A stretch of 15,004 nt of DNA from JAUPKT01 sp964427855 (GCA_964427855.1 CAYRVH010000068.1:1-15004), one strand, 5' to 3'. Numbered from the stretch's first letter, positions 1 to 7,671 are shown. Notes: generated by a model from the sequence alone, not told the origin. A program made the numbers and translations.

Positions 1-1380
1 CCGCAGCTGGGACAGCATGGAATTGATGTTGCCGAGCGTGTCGGTAATCGACAGCACGCTGGTGTTGTTGCCGGTCGCCGTAGCCGCAGTCGGCACGGAG
101 AGCGTCCCATGCAACACTGACAACCCCACGGTCATTGCGGTGTCTGCAATGTCCGAATCCTCTACGGAGATTCCGGTGATGAGGTTCCTTGTACCAGCCA
201 CAATTGCCACAGACCCCGGCGCATCGATTGTCGGAGGATCGTTGGCAATAGTGATCGATATCGTTTTTGCTTCCGACCCTGGGGTGGAATCGGTATTCTC
301 GATGGCGGTTATGATGAGCGCATCGTCGCCCTCGTATTTTGCGTCTGGGGTGTAGATAAGTCCTGCAAGCGCTGCATTTATCTCGGAGACAGTGGCGGTA
401 AAGCTGACAATGGAGTTCGTATAGTTCGTTGGCGTTTGTCCCGGAGGAGTGGCCGGTACTTGGACGGTGAGAACGCCGTGCTCGACGCTGAGCGTTACTG
501 TGAGATTGGGAATGACGCTATCCGCCACCACTATGCCTTGATTTGCACTCGTGTCGTAGATGACAGTGGGCGTGTTTACCGTGACTGACTGGTTCGTGGG
601 GGCGTTAATGGAGACGTCACCTGGGCCCAATTCCAGCAGCGCACCAGCCATCGCATTCGCGTCAATCAAATTTTTCTGGGTCGCGTACGGATTGGTGCTG
701 AACTCCAGGAACCAGTCTTTTCCATTGCCAGCCCCAGTCGCATTCACGCTGGCGAAGACGTCCGCCCCTGTGATTGCGGAGACCACCTCAAGGAGCGCCT
801 GCCCTTGGGCGTCCCCCGCTGTGGAACAGGCGTAAAACTGTATCTGGCCGCCTGGCCCAAAGAGACCGCCGAGCGACAGCAGGTTCTCGACGCTTTGGTT
901 CACGTCTCCCAGATGTATCGTCTTGCCGCCGAGCGTGACCGCGCCCCCGTGGCCGTGCTGCAATACGGCCAAGGCGCCTATTTTCTGCCCCTCTGCATCC
1001 ACCAAGTCGCGCAATTTCTGGGTAATCGTCTGGACGTTGTCGCGGCGGTCGTCATACTCGATGATATACGCGTCCTTGCTCAAGGCGTCCGCCACGCCGG
1101 GAACCGCCATGGCCGAATGTGATATGGCGATGACGTCGAGATGACCATCCCCTTGGGCGTGGTGATGGTCAGAACCTGAGACAGGATGGAAGAGCTGCAC
1201 GGCCTCCGGCGTCCCCATCCCATGGACTGCGGCCGCCGCCTGGACGTGGTGGAAGGCGTCGTCAGCCCAATCGACGACCCCGTCCAACATGATCCGCGGC
1301 TCAAGGGGCTGCATGGAACATTGCGGTTCAAAGACAGGGACGCGTTTTCGCCAGAAGAACCCCATGGCTTGTTTTGCCAT
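1..1380 (-). CDS. Large surface adhesin, N-terminal part (LEPR-XLL, DUF4347, cadherin-like repeats)
   Basis: An open frame of 460 codons runs from an ATG at 1380 off the left edge, so the C-terminus is missing. Residues 1-35 are basic and then carry LEPRIML (26-32), the LEPR-XLL motif found at the start of giant repetitive surface proteins. Residues ~81-230 match the DUF4347 pattern: a beta-strand 'LDVIAIS', a QHGHGG motif (141-146), QFYAC (181-185), then TGADV and a 'KDWFLEF' end. From ~265 onward there are beta-rich repeats of roughly 110 residues (VEHGVLTV / VLHGTLSV, INAALAGLIYTP, ANDPPTIDAPGS) like the cadherin-like or VCBS-type repeats of type I-secreted adhesins. There is no classical signal peptide, which fits C-terminal type I secretion; that end is outside the window. 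The role (attachment or cell-cell contact) is inferred from family. The Shine-Dalgarno is weak (AGAAAG directly before ATG). A strong promoter lies ~190 bases upstream. Confidence 0.85.
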   Translation of the reverse strand, partial: MAKQAMGFFWRKRVPVFEPQCSMQPLEPRIMLDGVVDWADDAFHHVQAAAAVHGMGTPEAVQLFHPVSGSDHHHAQGDGHLDVIAISHSAMAVPGVADALSKDAYIIEYDDRRDNVQTITQKLRDLVDAEGQKIGALAVLQHGHGGAVTLGGKTIHLGDVNQSVENLLSLGGLFGPGGQIQFYACSTAGDAQGQALLEVVSAITGADVFASVNATGAGNGKDWFLEFSTNPYATQKNLIDANAMAGALLELGPGDVSINAPTNQSVTVNTPTVIYDTSANQGIVVADSVIPNLTVTLSVEHGVLTVQVPATPPGQTPTNYTNSIVSFTATVSEINAALAGLIYTPDAKYEGDDALIITAIENTDSTPGSEAKTISITIANDPPTIDAPGSVAIVAGTRNLITGISVEDSDIADTAMTVGLSVLHGTLSVPTAATATGNNTSVLSITDTLGNINSMLSQLR

Positions 1381-1566
1381 CTTTCTGAAAGCGCATGCAA
1401 AATGGCCGCTGCTTAGATTGTCAGTCCGATGAAAGTGTGAATCCACGACACTCACTATGGATGCTCACATTCGTGAAAATGACCGCGCGGCGACGAGGGC
1501 TCGATACGTGAGTAATTTCGAGACTGCGTCTAAGCGCTCGAGTGATATAAAAAATAAATCTGTCTT

Positions 1567-1595
1567 ATTATAAATAGCTTGTCATATTTTATCAA
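1567..1595 (-). promoter_or_regulatory. Sigma-70 promoter reading into the adhesin gene
   Basis: On the minus strand TTGATA (1595-1590) and TATAAT (1572-1567) are separated by exactly 17 bases, close to the sigma-70 consensus, within an AT-rich island (~1545-1660) in an otherwise GC-rich window. The predicted transcript would start near 1560 and give a 5' leader of ~180 bases before the ATG at 1380. This is seen directly as a sequence match; activity is inferred. Confidence 0.6.
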
Positions 1596-1624
1596 TTCAT
1601 TTTTTCTATTCTAGTTCCATCCAT

Positions 1625-1652
1625 TTGGTTTTCATGCAATATATGGTATTCT
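1625..1652 (+). promoter_or_regulatory. Candidate promoter for the winged-helix/protease pair
   Basis: TTGGTT (1625-1630), a 16-base spacer and TATTCT (1647-1652) lie on the plus strand in the same AT-rich divergent region, with a start predicted near 1660 and the first gene at 1797. The match is moderate and the spacer one base short of ideal. The rest of the 1381-1796 intergenic region shows no further gene. Confidence 0.3.
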
Positions 1653-1796
1653 ATTGCCGCGCCTAGACATCCGTGCGCTCCTGACATAATTTCTTGGAGA
1701 GTCTCCCTCTCGGCCGCCCAGACTCAGGCCGCGAGCTCCACGCTCAGCCGCCTGGAGCCTCCATGGGAATGGCGCCGACTCATGAGGGTTGTCTCC

Positions 1797-2150
1797 ATGT
1801 ATGAGCATCTTCGGCAACTGCTCACCAGTCGGGAGGACGGCATGTGCACCACGGGCATCAGCTACCAAGTAATGAGCAACCCCCTAATTCGCGACATCGT
1901 CGTGAGAGACAATTTGGATTTTCTTCATCAACAGGTAATAATGGTCTTGTACACCTTGCAGCATGAGAAACGCCTTGATCAGTATGCGCAGATGCTTCCC
2001 CTCTACCTGGGAAAGGACATGACTGCGTGCGAACAATTGCTCGCTGACCTGGAATCGGCCGGGGTGGTGAGGCGATCCGGCGGGGGCATTGAGCTGCTGC
2101 ATGAGATCCATGTGGATGACGACGGGGACGCGTGCGCCTGCGGGATGTAA
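1797..2150 (+). CDS. Small winged-helix-like protein with CxC tail
   Basis: A 117-residue protein with no recognised family name. The ATG at 1797 is chosen because GAGG (1784-1787) sits nine bases upstream; an in-frame ATG at 1782 would cover that site, and ATGs at 1842 and 1872 lack one. The central part (from PLIRDIVVRDN to QHEKRLDQ) is helical. The segment with MTACEQLLADLESAGVVRR looks like the recognition helix and wing of a winged-helix domain (helix, 'LLADLESAGVV', short basic hairpin). The end is acidic and finishes DDDGDACACGM, with two cysteines spaced CxC that could bind metal or sense redox. Its 3' end overlaps the start of the M50 protease gene by ~50-60 bases in another frame, which implies translational coupling and a shared function. 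A DNA-binding role is inference from fold-like pattern only. Confidence 0.65.
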   Translation: MYEHLRQLLTSREDGMCTTGISYQVMSNPLIRDIVVRDNLDFLHQQVIMVLYTLQHEKRLDQYAQMLPLYLGKDMTACEQLLADLESAGVVRRSGGGIELLHEIHVDDDGDACACGM

Positions 2151-3042
2151 TGGCCTCGCCTGGATCAGCGCGCTGAACCGCGCGTGGGGAGCGTGGACAA
2201 TCAGGAAACCCAACTGGACCCTCAACCTCATATTGTTCGTGGCGACCGCGTGCACTACCACGGCGGTGGGGGCTCTGTACGCCAATACCACCTTCGAATC
2301 CTGGCCTTCCTTCCTCTTGCGGGGGTGGGTGTTTTCCGTACCGTTGATGGCGATACTTCTCGTCCACGAGATGGGGCACTACCTCACTGCGCGGCGCCGA
2401 GGCCTTGACGTGACGCCTCCGTACTTCATCCCCGCAATCCCGCCGCTTGGTACCTTTGGCGCGTTCATCAAAATACGCTCCCCCATCCCGGACAGGAAGG
2501 CGCTGGTGGAAATAGGGGCGTTGGGCCCCATATCCGGCGCAGTGCTGGCTATACCGCTGCTGATGGTCGGGTTGTTTCTGTCCGAGGCCAGGCCCCCAAC
2601 CGGCGTCACGGAAGGCGTCTCGCTGGGATCGTCGATCATCCTCGAGCTTTTATGCCTGTTGAGATTCGGCCATTTTTCCTGGAATATGGAGATCATTCTC
2701 CACCCTACGGCCTTGGCCGCGTGGTTCGGGCTGTTCGTGACCTCCATGAATCTCCTGCCCATTGGACAGCTCGACGGCGGTCACGTCGTTTATTCATTGT
2801 TTGGGCATAGGGCGGCCCGCTTGACGAGTTGGGGCTTTTTGTTCCTCCTGATACCGTTGGGCATCTTCCTATGGCCGGGGTGGTTGGTCTTCGGACTGAT
2901 GACGACCATCCTGGGCCTGAATCATCCTTTTCCTTTGGACCCGTATCGTGCATTGGATTCGGGCGGCTATGTCTTGGGCTGGGTTGCGATTATTTTGTTC
3001 ATCATGAGCTTCATTCCCGTGCCTTTGAGCGCCGCGCTGTGA
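2089..3042 (+). CDS. Site-2 protease family (M50) intramembrane zinc metalloprotease
   Basis: A multi-pass membrane protein of up to 317 residues. HEMGH (93-97) in a hydrophobic helix is the HExxH zinc motif of M50 proteases, and NLLPIGQLDGGH (221-232) supplies the third ligand Asp229 in the LDG motif. Between them, 'GTFGAFIKIRSP...RKALVEIGALGP' is typical of the cytoplasmic or EGY-like site-2 protease branch. Hydrophobic segments lie near 45-62, 80-100, 146-165, 205-222, 240-262 and 287-310. No PDZ domain is evident. The start is uncertain: TTG 2089, or ATG 2101, 2110 or 2116, all inside the preceding gene, and none has a clear Shine-Dalgarno, consistent with coupling. The family cleaves membrane-anchored substrates such as anti-sigma factors. 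The overlapping winged-helix-like gene may be its partner. The GC-rich hairpin at 3081-3105 follows the stop. Confidence 0.88.
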   Translation: MSCCMRSMWMTTGTRAPAGCNGLAWISALNRAWGAWTIRKPNWTLNLILFVATACTTTAVGALYANTTFESWPSFLLRGWVFSVPLMAILLVHEMGHYLTARRRGLDVTPPYFIPAIPPLGTFGAFIKIRSPIPDRKALVEIGALGPISGAVLAIPLLMVGLFLSEARPPTGVTEGVSLGSSIILELLCLLRFGHFSWNMEIILHPTALAAWFGLFVTSMNLLPIGQLDGGHVVYSLFGHRAARLTSWGFLFLLIPLGIFLWPGWLVFGLMTTILGLNHPFPLDPYRALDSGGYVLGWVAIILFIMSFIPVPLSAAL

Positions 3043-3080
3043 TTCTCTGAGGGGTACAACAGTCAAGGGCGACGTCCTGG

Positions 3081-3105
3081 CGCGCAGCCATCGAAAAGCT
3101 GCGCG
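3081..3105 (+). terminator. GC-rich hairpin after the M50 protease gene
   Basis: A perfect 8-bp stem (CGCGCAGC with GCTGCGCG) and a 9-base loop lie 38 bases after the stop codon. There is no T-tract, so it is not a textbook intrinsic terminator. It could stabilise the 3' end of the mRNA or assist termination. Confidence 0.35.
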
Positions 3106-3147
3106 TCGGCAACGAAATGCCCCCCTGCCATTTCGGAGGAGTGCTGC

Positions 3148-3220
3148 TCGAACGCAGTGAAAGGCGCGACGGAGAAATCGACGTCTTTGGGGCAAGATTT
3201 TCTGCCATGCTCGAAATGAC
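3148..3220 (-). repeat. Repeat R2, inverted copy
   Basis: Read on the minus strand, this begins GTCATTTCGAGC and continues through AATCTTGCCCC, GATTTCTC and a TTCG end. It aligns with small gaps to the plus-strand copy at 8689-8763. The two copies share the 5' block GTCATTTCGAGC and the AATCTTGCCCC block exactly. It is non-coding and lies between the M50 protease and methyltransferase genes. Confidence 0.6.
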
Positions 3221-3232
3221 ATGGACTGTGGG

Positions 3233-3362
3233 CGTTCTTGAAATTCATCACGAGTGGGGCGTGTCTCCGCGCTCTGTCATTCTCACAGAACTGGTGCTCA
3301 ATAGTGAGCTTCCTGGAGTCCCATGTTGATAGGGATGATGATGGGGCGTGTGCCCATTTTGC
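3233..3362 (-). repeat. Repeat R1, diverged inverted copy
   Basis: On the minus strand this copy shows the order of landmarks seen in the plus-strand R1 copies: a 'GGGCACACGCCC' arm, then CATCATCC and TGGGACTCCA, then GTGAGAATGAC, ending TTTCAAGAACG. It is more diverged than the copies at 5684-5962. Together with R2 it fills most of the 424-base gap 3043-3466, in which no gene is evident. Confidence 0.5.
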
Positions 3363-3478
3363 GTCCCACCGCGTTGGTTGCGCCGACAAACATTTCCACG
3401 CATGGTATATGTGACAGATTCGGGACGGAGCCGCGCAACCCGCTGCAATGAGAAGCCGCGTCCCATTTGAAGCACGTT

Positions 3479-4240
3479 ATGGACTACTCAGACTACATAT
3501 CAGGCATTCGATTTCGGTTTTTGCAACCGGATTTTCGCATTCCCATTCCCGAGAACTGGTACGAGAGGCGTCTCGAAACGATTCTTCTGAGGGGCGGGGT
3601 CGGCTGGTTGGAGCGTCTGGGAACCTGGGTCGAGTTCATTAATACAGTTCTGCCTCCTGGCCAGTCCCATGGCCGCGAGCAATTGAAGCTGCTCTGCCGT
3701 ATGCCCCGCATGTCCTCCCTCGCCATCGCGGCGCTGATAGCCGAGGGCGTTCGTCGAATGCCGAATGGGCAGGCCTTTGTGAATATAGGCGTATGGCAAG
3801 GTTTCACCTTATTCAGCGGGATGGTACTCAATCCCTCCAAGACATGTATCGGCGTGGACAATTTCTCCGAGTTTGGCGGGCCCAAAGACGCGTTCATGAA
3901 GCAGTTCGTGAAATACAAGAGCGACCGACACTATTTTTATGATATGGACTACGAGGCCTATTTTTCTGAGGTCCATCGCGGGCCCATAGGGTTCTATATT
4001 TATGACGCGTCCCATTCCTACGCGAACCAGTTGAAGGGTTTGCAGATCGCTGAACCGCATTTTTCAGATGCCTGTATCGTCATGGTGGACGACACGAATT
4101 GGCAGGAGCCGAGGCAGGCGACGTTGGATTTTATTGCCAAGAGTCATTTTTCCTACAAGATGCTCTTGGATGTGAAAACGAGGAATAACTGTCATCCAAC
4201 CTTTTGGAACGGCCTCATGATATTCCAGAGGATCCCGTAA
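3479..4240 (+). CDS. Class I SAM-dependent methyltransferase-like protein
   Basis: 253 residues from the ATG at 3479; a TTG at 3467 is the only earlier in-frame start after a stop at 3449. Motif I appears as VNIGVWQGFT (101-110), followed by GVDNFS with acidic Asp127 at the end of beta-2. A DASHSY motif (176-181) and a VMVDDTN motif (201-207) then resemble Methyltransf_24/CmcI-like proteins, where 'D..HSYE...D' and 'VDD' shape the active site. The N-terminal 95 residues have no recognised domain. The substrate is unknown; relatives methylate sugars, antibiotics or small metabolites. No clear Shine-Dalgarno is seen. The acetate kinase gene starts 81 bases downstream on the same strand, so co-transcription is possible, but no functional link is known. 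Confidence 0.7.
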   Translation: MDYSDYISGIRFRFLQPDFRIPIPENWYERRLETILLRGGVGWLERLGTWVEFINTVLPPGQSHGREQLKLLCRMPRMSSLAIAALIAEGVRRMPNGQAFVNIGVWQGFTLFSGMVLNPSKTCIGVDNFSEFGGPKDAFMKQFVKYKSDRHYFYDMDYEAYFSEVHRGPIGFYIYDASHSYANQLKGLQIAEPHFSDACIVMVDDTNWQEPRQATLDFIAKSHFSYKMLLDVKTRNNCHPTFWNGLMIFQRIP

Positions 4241-4321
4241 CCGGGCAAGGGACGAGGCATACTCATAGGAGCGTCTCTTCATGAGCGGCGGAGGGGATTA
4301 TTTTTTCGGAGGTATTGGATA

Positions 4322-5527
4322 GTGAGAATCCTGGTGATCAACACGGGCAGTTCGTCGCTGAAATACGATTTGTTTTCCATGGACGACGAGAGCGTGTTGT
4401 TTTCCGGTCGGATAGACGGGATCGGTCTCGACAGGGCGCGGCATCGCGTGAGCGGCAAGACATGCCCCGCCGCGACCAGCGAGTTGAACGTACCTGATCA
4501 GATGAGCGCCATTTCTCTCATGCTCGACGCCCTGCAGCACGGGTGCATACGCGCGCTCAAAGACATACACGCCGCGGCGCATCGCGTCGCCCACGGGGGG
4601 GTTCACACACAGGCGGCAGTCATCACCCCGGACGTGATTGCCGAACTGAAGCGCATGGTTCCATTTGCGCCGCTTCACCTGCCGGCGATGATCAGCGAGA
4701 TCGAACTTTGTATGTCGCTGATGCCCGACACCGTGCATGTCGCGGTGAACGACGCCTGGTTCCATACCACCATGCCAGACGAGGCCACGCTGTACGGCCT
4801 GCCGTTCGAATACTTCGAGAAAAAGGGCTACCGCCGCGTCGGCTACCATGGGTTTTCCCACGCGTATGTGGCCCAAAGGGCTGCGGAATTCCTCGCACAG
4901 CCCCTCCAGGACCTCGACATCATCTCCTGCCACTTGGGCAATGGTTCGAGCCTGTGCGCGATTGCAGGAGGCAAATCCGTAGATACCACCTTGGGCATGA
5001 GCGCGCTGGAAGGGTTGATGATGGGAACGCGCTCCGGCGATGTTGATCCGGGGCTTATCCCTGTGATCATGAAGGAAGAATCCTTGTCGCCGGATCAAGT
5101 CCTGGAGATGCTGTACACGCAATCCGGCCTTATCGGCGTGAGCGGCGTCAGCCGCAACATGCAGGACGTTGAACAGGCCATGGCGCAAGGCAACGCCCAG
5201 GCAGCGCTTGCATTCAAGACGTTTTGCTACAAAGTGAAGCGGTACATCGGCGCGATGCTCATGGCGCTCGGGGGGTGCGACGCGCTCATATTCACTGGCG
5301 GCATCGGCGAAAACAGCCCCCGCGTGCGCGCTGCCGTGTTACAGGGCGCATCAAAACTGGGCTTTGTAATAAACGAACAGAAAAATTTCCAATCAGCCCC
5401 GTGGGGAGATGCTGATGTGTTGGACATCACCGGCGAGAATTCGCTCATTCGCATACTCGCCATACGGACCTTCGAAGAATTGATCATGGCCCGACAATGC
5501 GCAGACGCCATAAAAAGCGATGTGTAG
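4322..5527 (+). CDS. ackA: Acetate kinase / acetate-propionate family kinase
   Basis: 401 residues, the usual length for the family. It starts at GTG 4322, with GGAGG at 4308-4312 nine bases upstream. ASKHA-fold acetate kinase landmarks are present in order: NTGSSSLKY (7-15), AHRVAHGGVHT (86-96), APLHLPA (116-122), DAWFH (144-148, catalytic Asp144), GYHGFSH (174-180, His176), HLGNGSS (204-210), GTRSGDVDPG (235-244, Arg237), FTGGIGENSPRVR (~324-336) and a final EEL near 395-397. It interconverts acetyl phosphate plus ADP with acetate plus ATP in the cytoplasm. The usual APLHNP motif reads APLHLP, so substrate range (acetate or propionate) should not be taken as settled. No phosphotransacetylase or phosphoketolase gene is adjacent. 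Confidence 0.93.
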   Translation: MRILVINTGSSSLKYDLFSMDDESVLFSGRIDGIGLDRARHRVSGKTCPAATSELNVPDQMSAISLMLDALQHGCIRALKDIHAAAHRVAHGGVHTQAAVITPDVIAELKRMVPFAPLHLPAMISEIELCMSLMPDTVHVAVNDAWFHTTMPDEATLYGLPFEYFEKKGYRRVGYHGFSHAYVAQRAAEFLAQPLQDLDIISCHLGNGSSLCAIAGGKSVDTTLGMSALEGLMMGTRSGDVDPGLIPVIMKEESLSPDQVLEMLYTQSGLIGVSGVSRNMQDVEQAMAQGNAQAALAFKTFCYKVKRYIGAMLMALGGCDALIFTGGIGENSPRVRAAVLQGASKLGFVINEQKNFQSAPWGDADVLDITGENSLIRILAIRTFEELIMARQCADAIKSDV

Positions 5528-5683
5528 CGCGTTAAGGTCTCCTGGAGGCGGAGGCAACGCTCTCACATTTGTCTCAACGTCAATCGGATTCAGTCATGGT
5601 TCACACTGGGGTTCGCGTGAAAACAGGCGGGCTGGTTTCAACACCACACCACGCAGGGAACATGTTCCAACAGACAGCGGGTC

Positions 5684-5822
5684 TGGAATTTACTCACAAT
5701 CTGGCATGTGTCCCATCATTGCGTCATCCTCACGAAAGTGGGGATCCATAGCGAGTTTGCTGGATTCCTATTTTCATGGGAATGACAATCTCACATGCGG
5801 CTATTTCATGACTTCTTGTGGG
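5684..5822 (+). repeat. Repeat R1, tandem copy 1
   Basis: The first of two direct copies with a 141-base period, measured from GTCATCC at 5723 to GTCATCC at 5864. Within the unit, GTCATCCTCACGAAAGTGG... and the closing ...TTTTCATGGGAATGAC (5723-5786) form an imperfect ~25-bp inverted repeat around a short loop, so each unit can fold as a hairpin. The preceding bases 5528-5683 contain no recognisable gene. A perfect 12-bp palindrome GGAACATGTTCC occurs at 5657-5668. Confidence 0.7.
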
Positions 5823-5962
5823 AAAAGTTACAATCACGAATTGGACGCGTGTCCAATCGTTGGGTCATCCTCACGAAAGTGGGGATCCATAGTCGGTTTT
5901 CTTGGTTCCCATTACCTCGGGAATGACAATGTGATGTTTGAGCATTTCGCGTTTTCCTTTGA
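5823..5962 (+). repeat. Repeat R1, tandem copy 2
   Basis: This copy shares over 25 contiguous bases with copy 1 from 5864 onward, then diverges in the hairpin arm (CATTACCTCGGGAATGAC). It ends in 'TTTGAGAAAGGTTAC', about 30 bases before the next gene. The repeat therefore forms most of the 5' leader of the phosphatase-superfamily gene at 6002. Confidence 0.7.
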
Positions 5963-6001
5963 GAAAGGTTACGTTCAGACAGAACTTTTGAGAAGCCATC
6001 C

Positions 6002-7543
6002 ATGAAAAAAATAGCTATCATAGGTTTAGACTGCGTTCCTGACTGGCTGGCGTTCGAGGCGCTCCAATCTGAGCTGCCGACGCTCCACTCTCTCATGGAG
6101 CACGGCGTATGGGGGACGCTGGTCTCCACTGATCCGCCCATCACGATCCCCGCGTGGACGACCATCACCACCGGACGAGACCCGGGCGAACTGGGCCTAT
6201 ACGGCTTCAGAAACAGGCTGGCCTACGACGAATACGCCTTGACTGTCGTGAACGACTCCCACGTGGTCGCTCCCAGGGTATGGGATTACCTTGAACAACA
6301 AGGGGCTGAATCCATTCTTGTGGCCATTCCCCAGACCTATCCCCCTCGAGTTCATCGCGGGGTGACCGTCGCGGGCTTCCCGACGCCGGCGTTCGACACG
6401 GCCTATTGTTATCCGCCGGAGGTCTCTGACGAGGTCGTTCGACATGCCAACGGGAAATACGTCAACGACATCAAAGAATTTCGAAAAAAGGAGAAAGCTC
6501 AACTCCTGGTCGATTTATACGCGGCGGCCCAGAGCCGCTTCGCTGTCGCTCGTCATTTCGTTGCTCATAAGTCTTGGGATTTTTTCATGATGGTGGAGAC
6601 GACCACGGATCGGCTGCACCATGGGTTTTGGGCTGCCTACGACCCAGACCACCCGCGCCATGCGAAAAACACTTCCTTTGCCCGCGCCATCCCTGAATTT
6701 TACCGATTCATAGATCAACAGATCGCTTCTTTGCTCGCCCTGCTGCCCGATGAAGCCACCGTCATGGTGATTTCCGATCACGGCGCCGGGGCCCTCAAAG
6801 GCGTCGTCGCAATAAACGAATGGCTCATCGCCCACGGCTATCTAAAGCTTCTGGGGCCTCCCGAGGGTGAATCATCGTTGTCCCCGGAAATGGTGGATTG
6901 GTCCCGCACCACGGCTTGGGGTGAAGGGGGCTATTATGGTCGAATATTTCTCAATGTCACGGGCCGCGAACCCCACGGCGTGGTTCATCCAGCCGAGTAC
7001 GAAAGCTTTCGAGATGAGTTAGCGCGCAGACTCCGAACCATCACCGACCCGAGCAGCGGCCTTTCCATTGCCAACACTGTGTTGAAGCCTACCGAATTGT
7101 ATCCCACATGCCGCAACGTCCCGCCTGATTTGATGGTGTATTTCGACGACCTCGATTACCGATCCAGCGGGCTGGTGGGCGGCGGCGAGATCTTTCCCGC
7201 AGGAGAGGGGGAAGGCATGGATGAGGCGAACCACAAGCATCACGGCGTTTTCATCATGGCGAGGCTCTCCGAGCTGCGGCAAGGACTCCAGAGGGGGCAG
7301 CGTATTGGACCTCTCTCGTGTCTGGATGTCGTCCCCACAGTTCTGCAGGAATTCGGGATTTCTGTTCCGATGGAGTTGCGGGGCCTCCCCGCAGTGCGAG
7401 AGCCTGCAACAAGTGCGTCTCCGGAGACAGGTCTCCCGGGGCTGCCGCCTCAATCCCTGAACGCGGAGTCCGAACGCAAAGGCTTCACTGAAGAAGAGGA
7501 AGAAATCATTACGCAGCGCCTCAAGGACCTTGGATATATCTAG
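6002..7543 (+). CDS. Alkaline phosphatase superfamily phosphodiesterase/nucleotide pyrophosphatase-like protein
   Basis: 513 residues, ATG at 6002. The metal-binding and nucleophile pattern of the type I phosphodiesterase / nucleotide pyrophosphatase family is complete: Asp10 in IGLDC, nucleophile Thr53 in PAWTT with TTG following, Asp203 and His207 in TTDRLHH, Asp259-His260 in ISDHGAG and His413/414 in NHKHHGVF. The C-terminus is acidic and ends RLKDLGYI, the common tail of this bacterial subfamily. There is no signal peptide (MKKIAIIGLDC enters the first strand directly), so it should be cytoplasmic. The physiological substrate is unknown; relatives hydrolyse phosphodiesters or pyrophosphates, and some bacterial members sit near exopolysaccharide genes. 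It is a single-gene unit convergent with terC. GAGAAG nine bases upstream may serve as ribosome binding site. Confidence 0.88.
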   Translation: MKKIAIIGLDCVPDWLAFEALQSELPTLHSLMEHGVWGTLVSTDPPITIPAWTTITTGRDPGELGLYGFRNRLAYDEYALTVVNDSHVVAPRVWDYLEQQGAESILVAIPQTYPPRVHRGVTVAGFPTPAFDTAYCYPPEVSDEVVRHANGKYVNDIKEFRKKEKAQLLVDLYAAAQSRFAVARHFVAHKSWDFFMMVETTTDRLHHGFWAAYDPDHPRHAKNTSFARAIPEFYRFIDQQIASLLALLPDEATVMVISDHGAGALKGVVAINEWLIAHGYLKLLGPPEGESSLSPEMVDWSRTTAWGEGGYYGRIFLNVTGREPHGVVHPAEYESFRDELARRLRTITDPSSGLSIANTVLKPTELYPTCRNVPPDLMVYFDDLDYRSSGLVGGGEIFPAGEGEGMDEANHKHHGVFIMARLSELRQGLQRGQRIGPLSCLDVVPTVLQEFGISVPMELRGLPAVREPATSASPETGLPGLPPQSLNAESERKGFTEEEEEIITQRLKDLGYI

Positions 7544-7671
7544 AAGGGACCTCAAAGATTCCGAAGTGGTGTAACGCGTTTCTCGAGAACTGGCGCAACA
7601 TTGCTGCGCATCGTCGGCCATGACGCATCAGCAGACTTCCCCTCAGGCTTGGGCGACAAAAGCAACGAAAT

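Noticed and set aside
1858..2379. A 173-codon minus-strand frame opposite the winged-helix and protease genes
   Set aside because: Its composition is dominated by Arg, Pro and Gly, typical of a shadow frame, and the zinc motif on the other strand settles the coding strand.
4298..5188. A 296-codon open frame on the minus strand opposite the acetate kinase gene
   Set aside because: It is a GC-driven shadow of a gene with complete family motifs, and its own sequence (rich in His, Arg and Gly) has no domain pattern.
5657..5668. Palindrome GGAACATGTTCC as a LexA box
   Set aside because: The GAAC and GTTC halves are only two bases apart, not the four expected for the GAACnnnnGTTC type, and no SOS gene is adjacent.
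5520..6005. A 161-codon plus-strand frame
   Set aside because: It is largely a translation of the two R1 tandem copies; the repeated 'SSSRKWGSI' comes from the DNA repeat, not from protein selection.
7019..7621. A 200-codon minus-strand frame
   Set aside because: It lies opposite the C-terminal part of the phosphatase-superfamily gene and has no recognisable domain.
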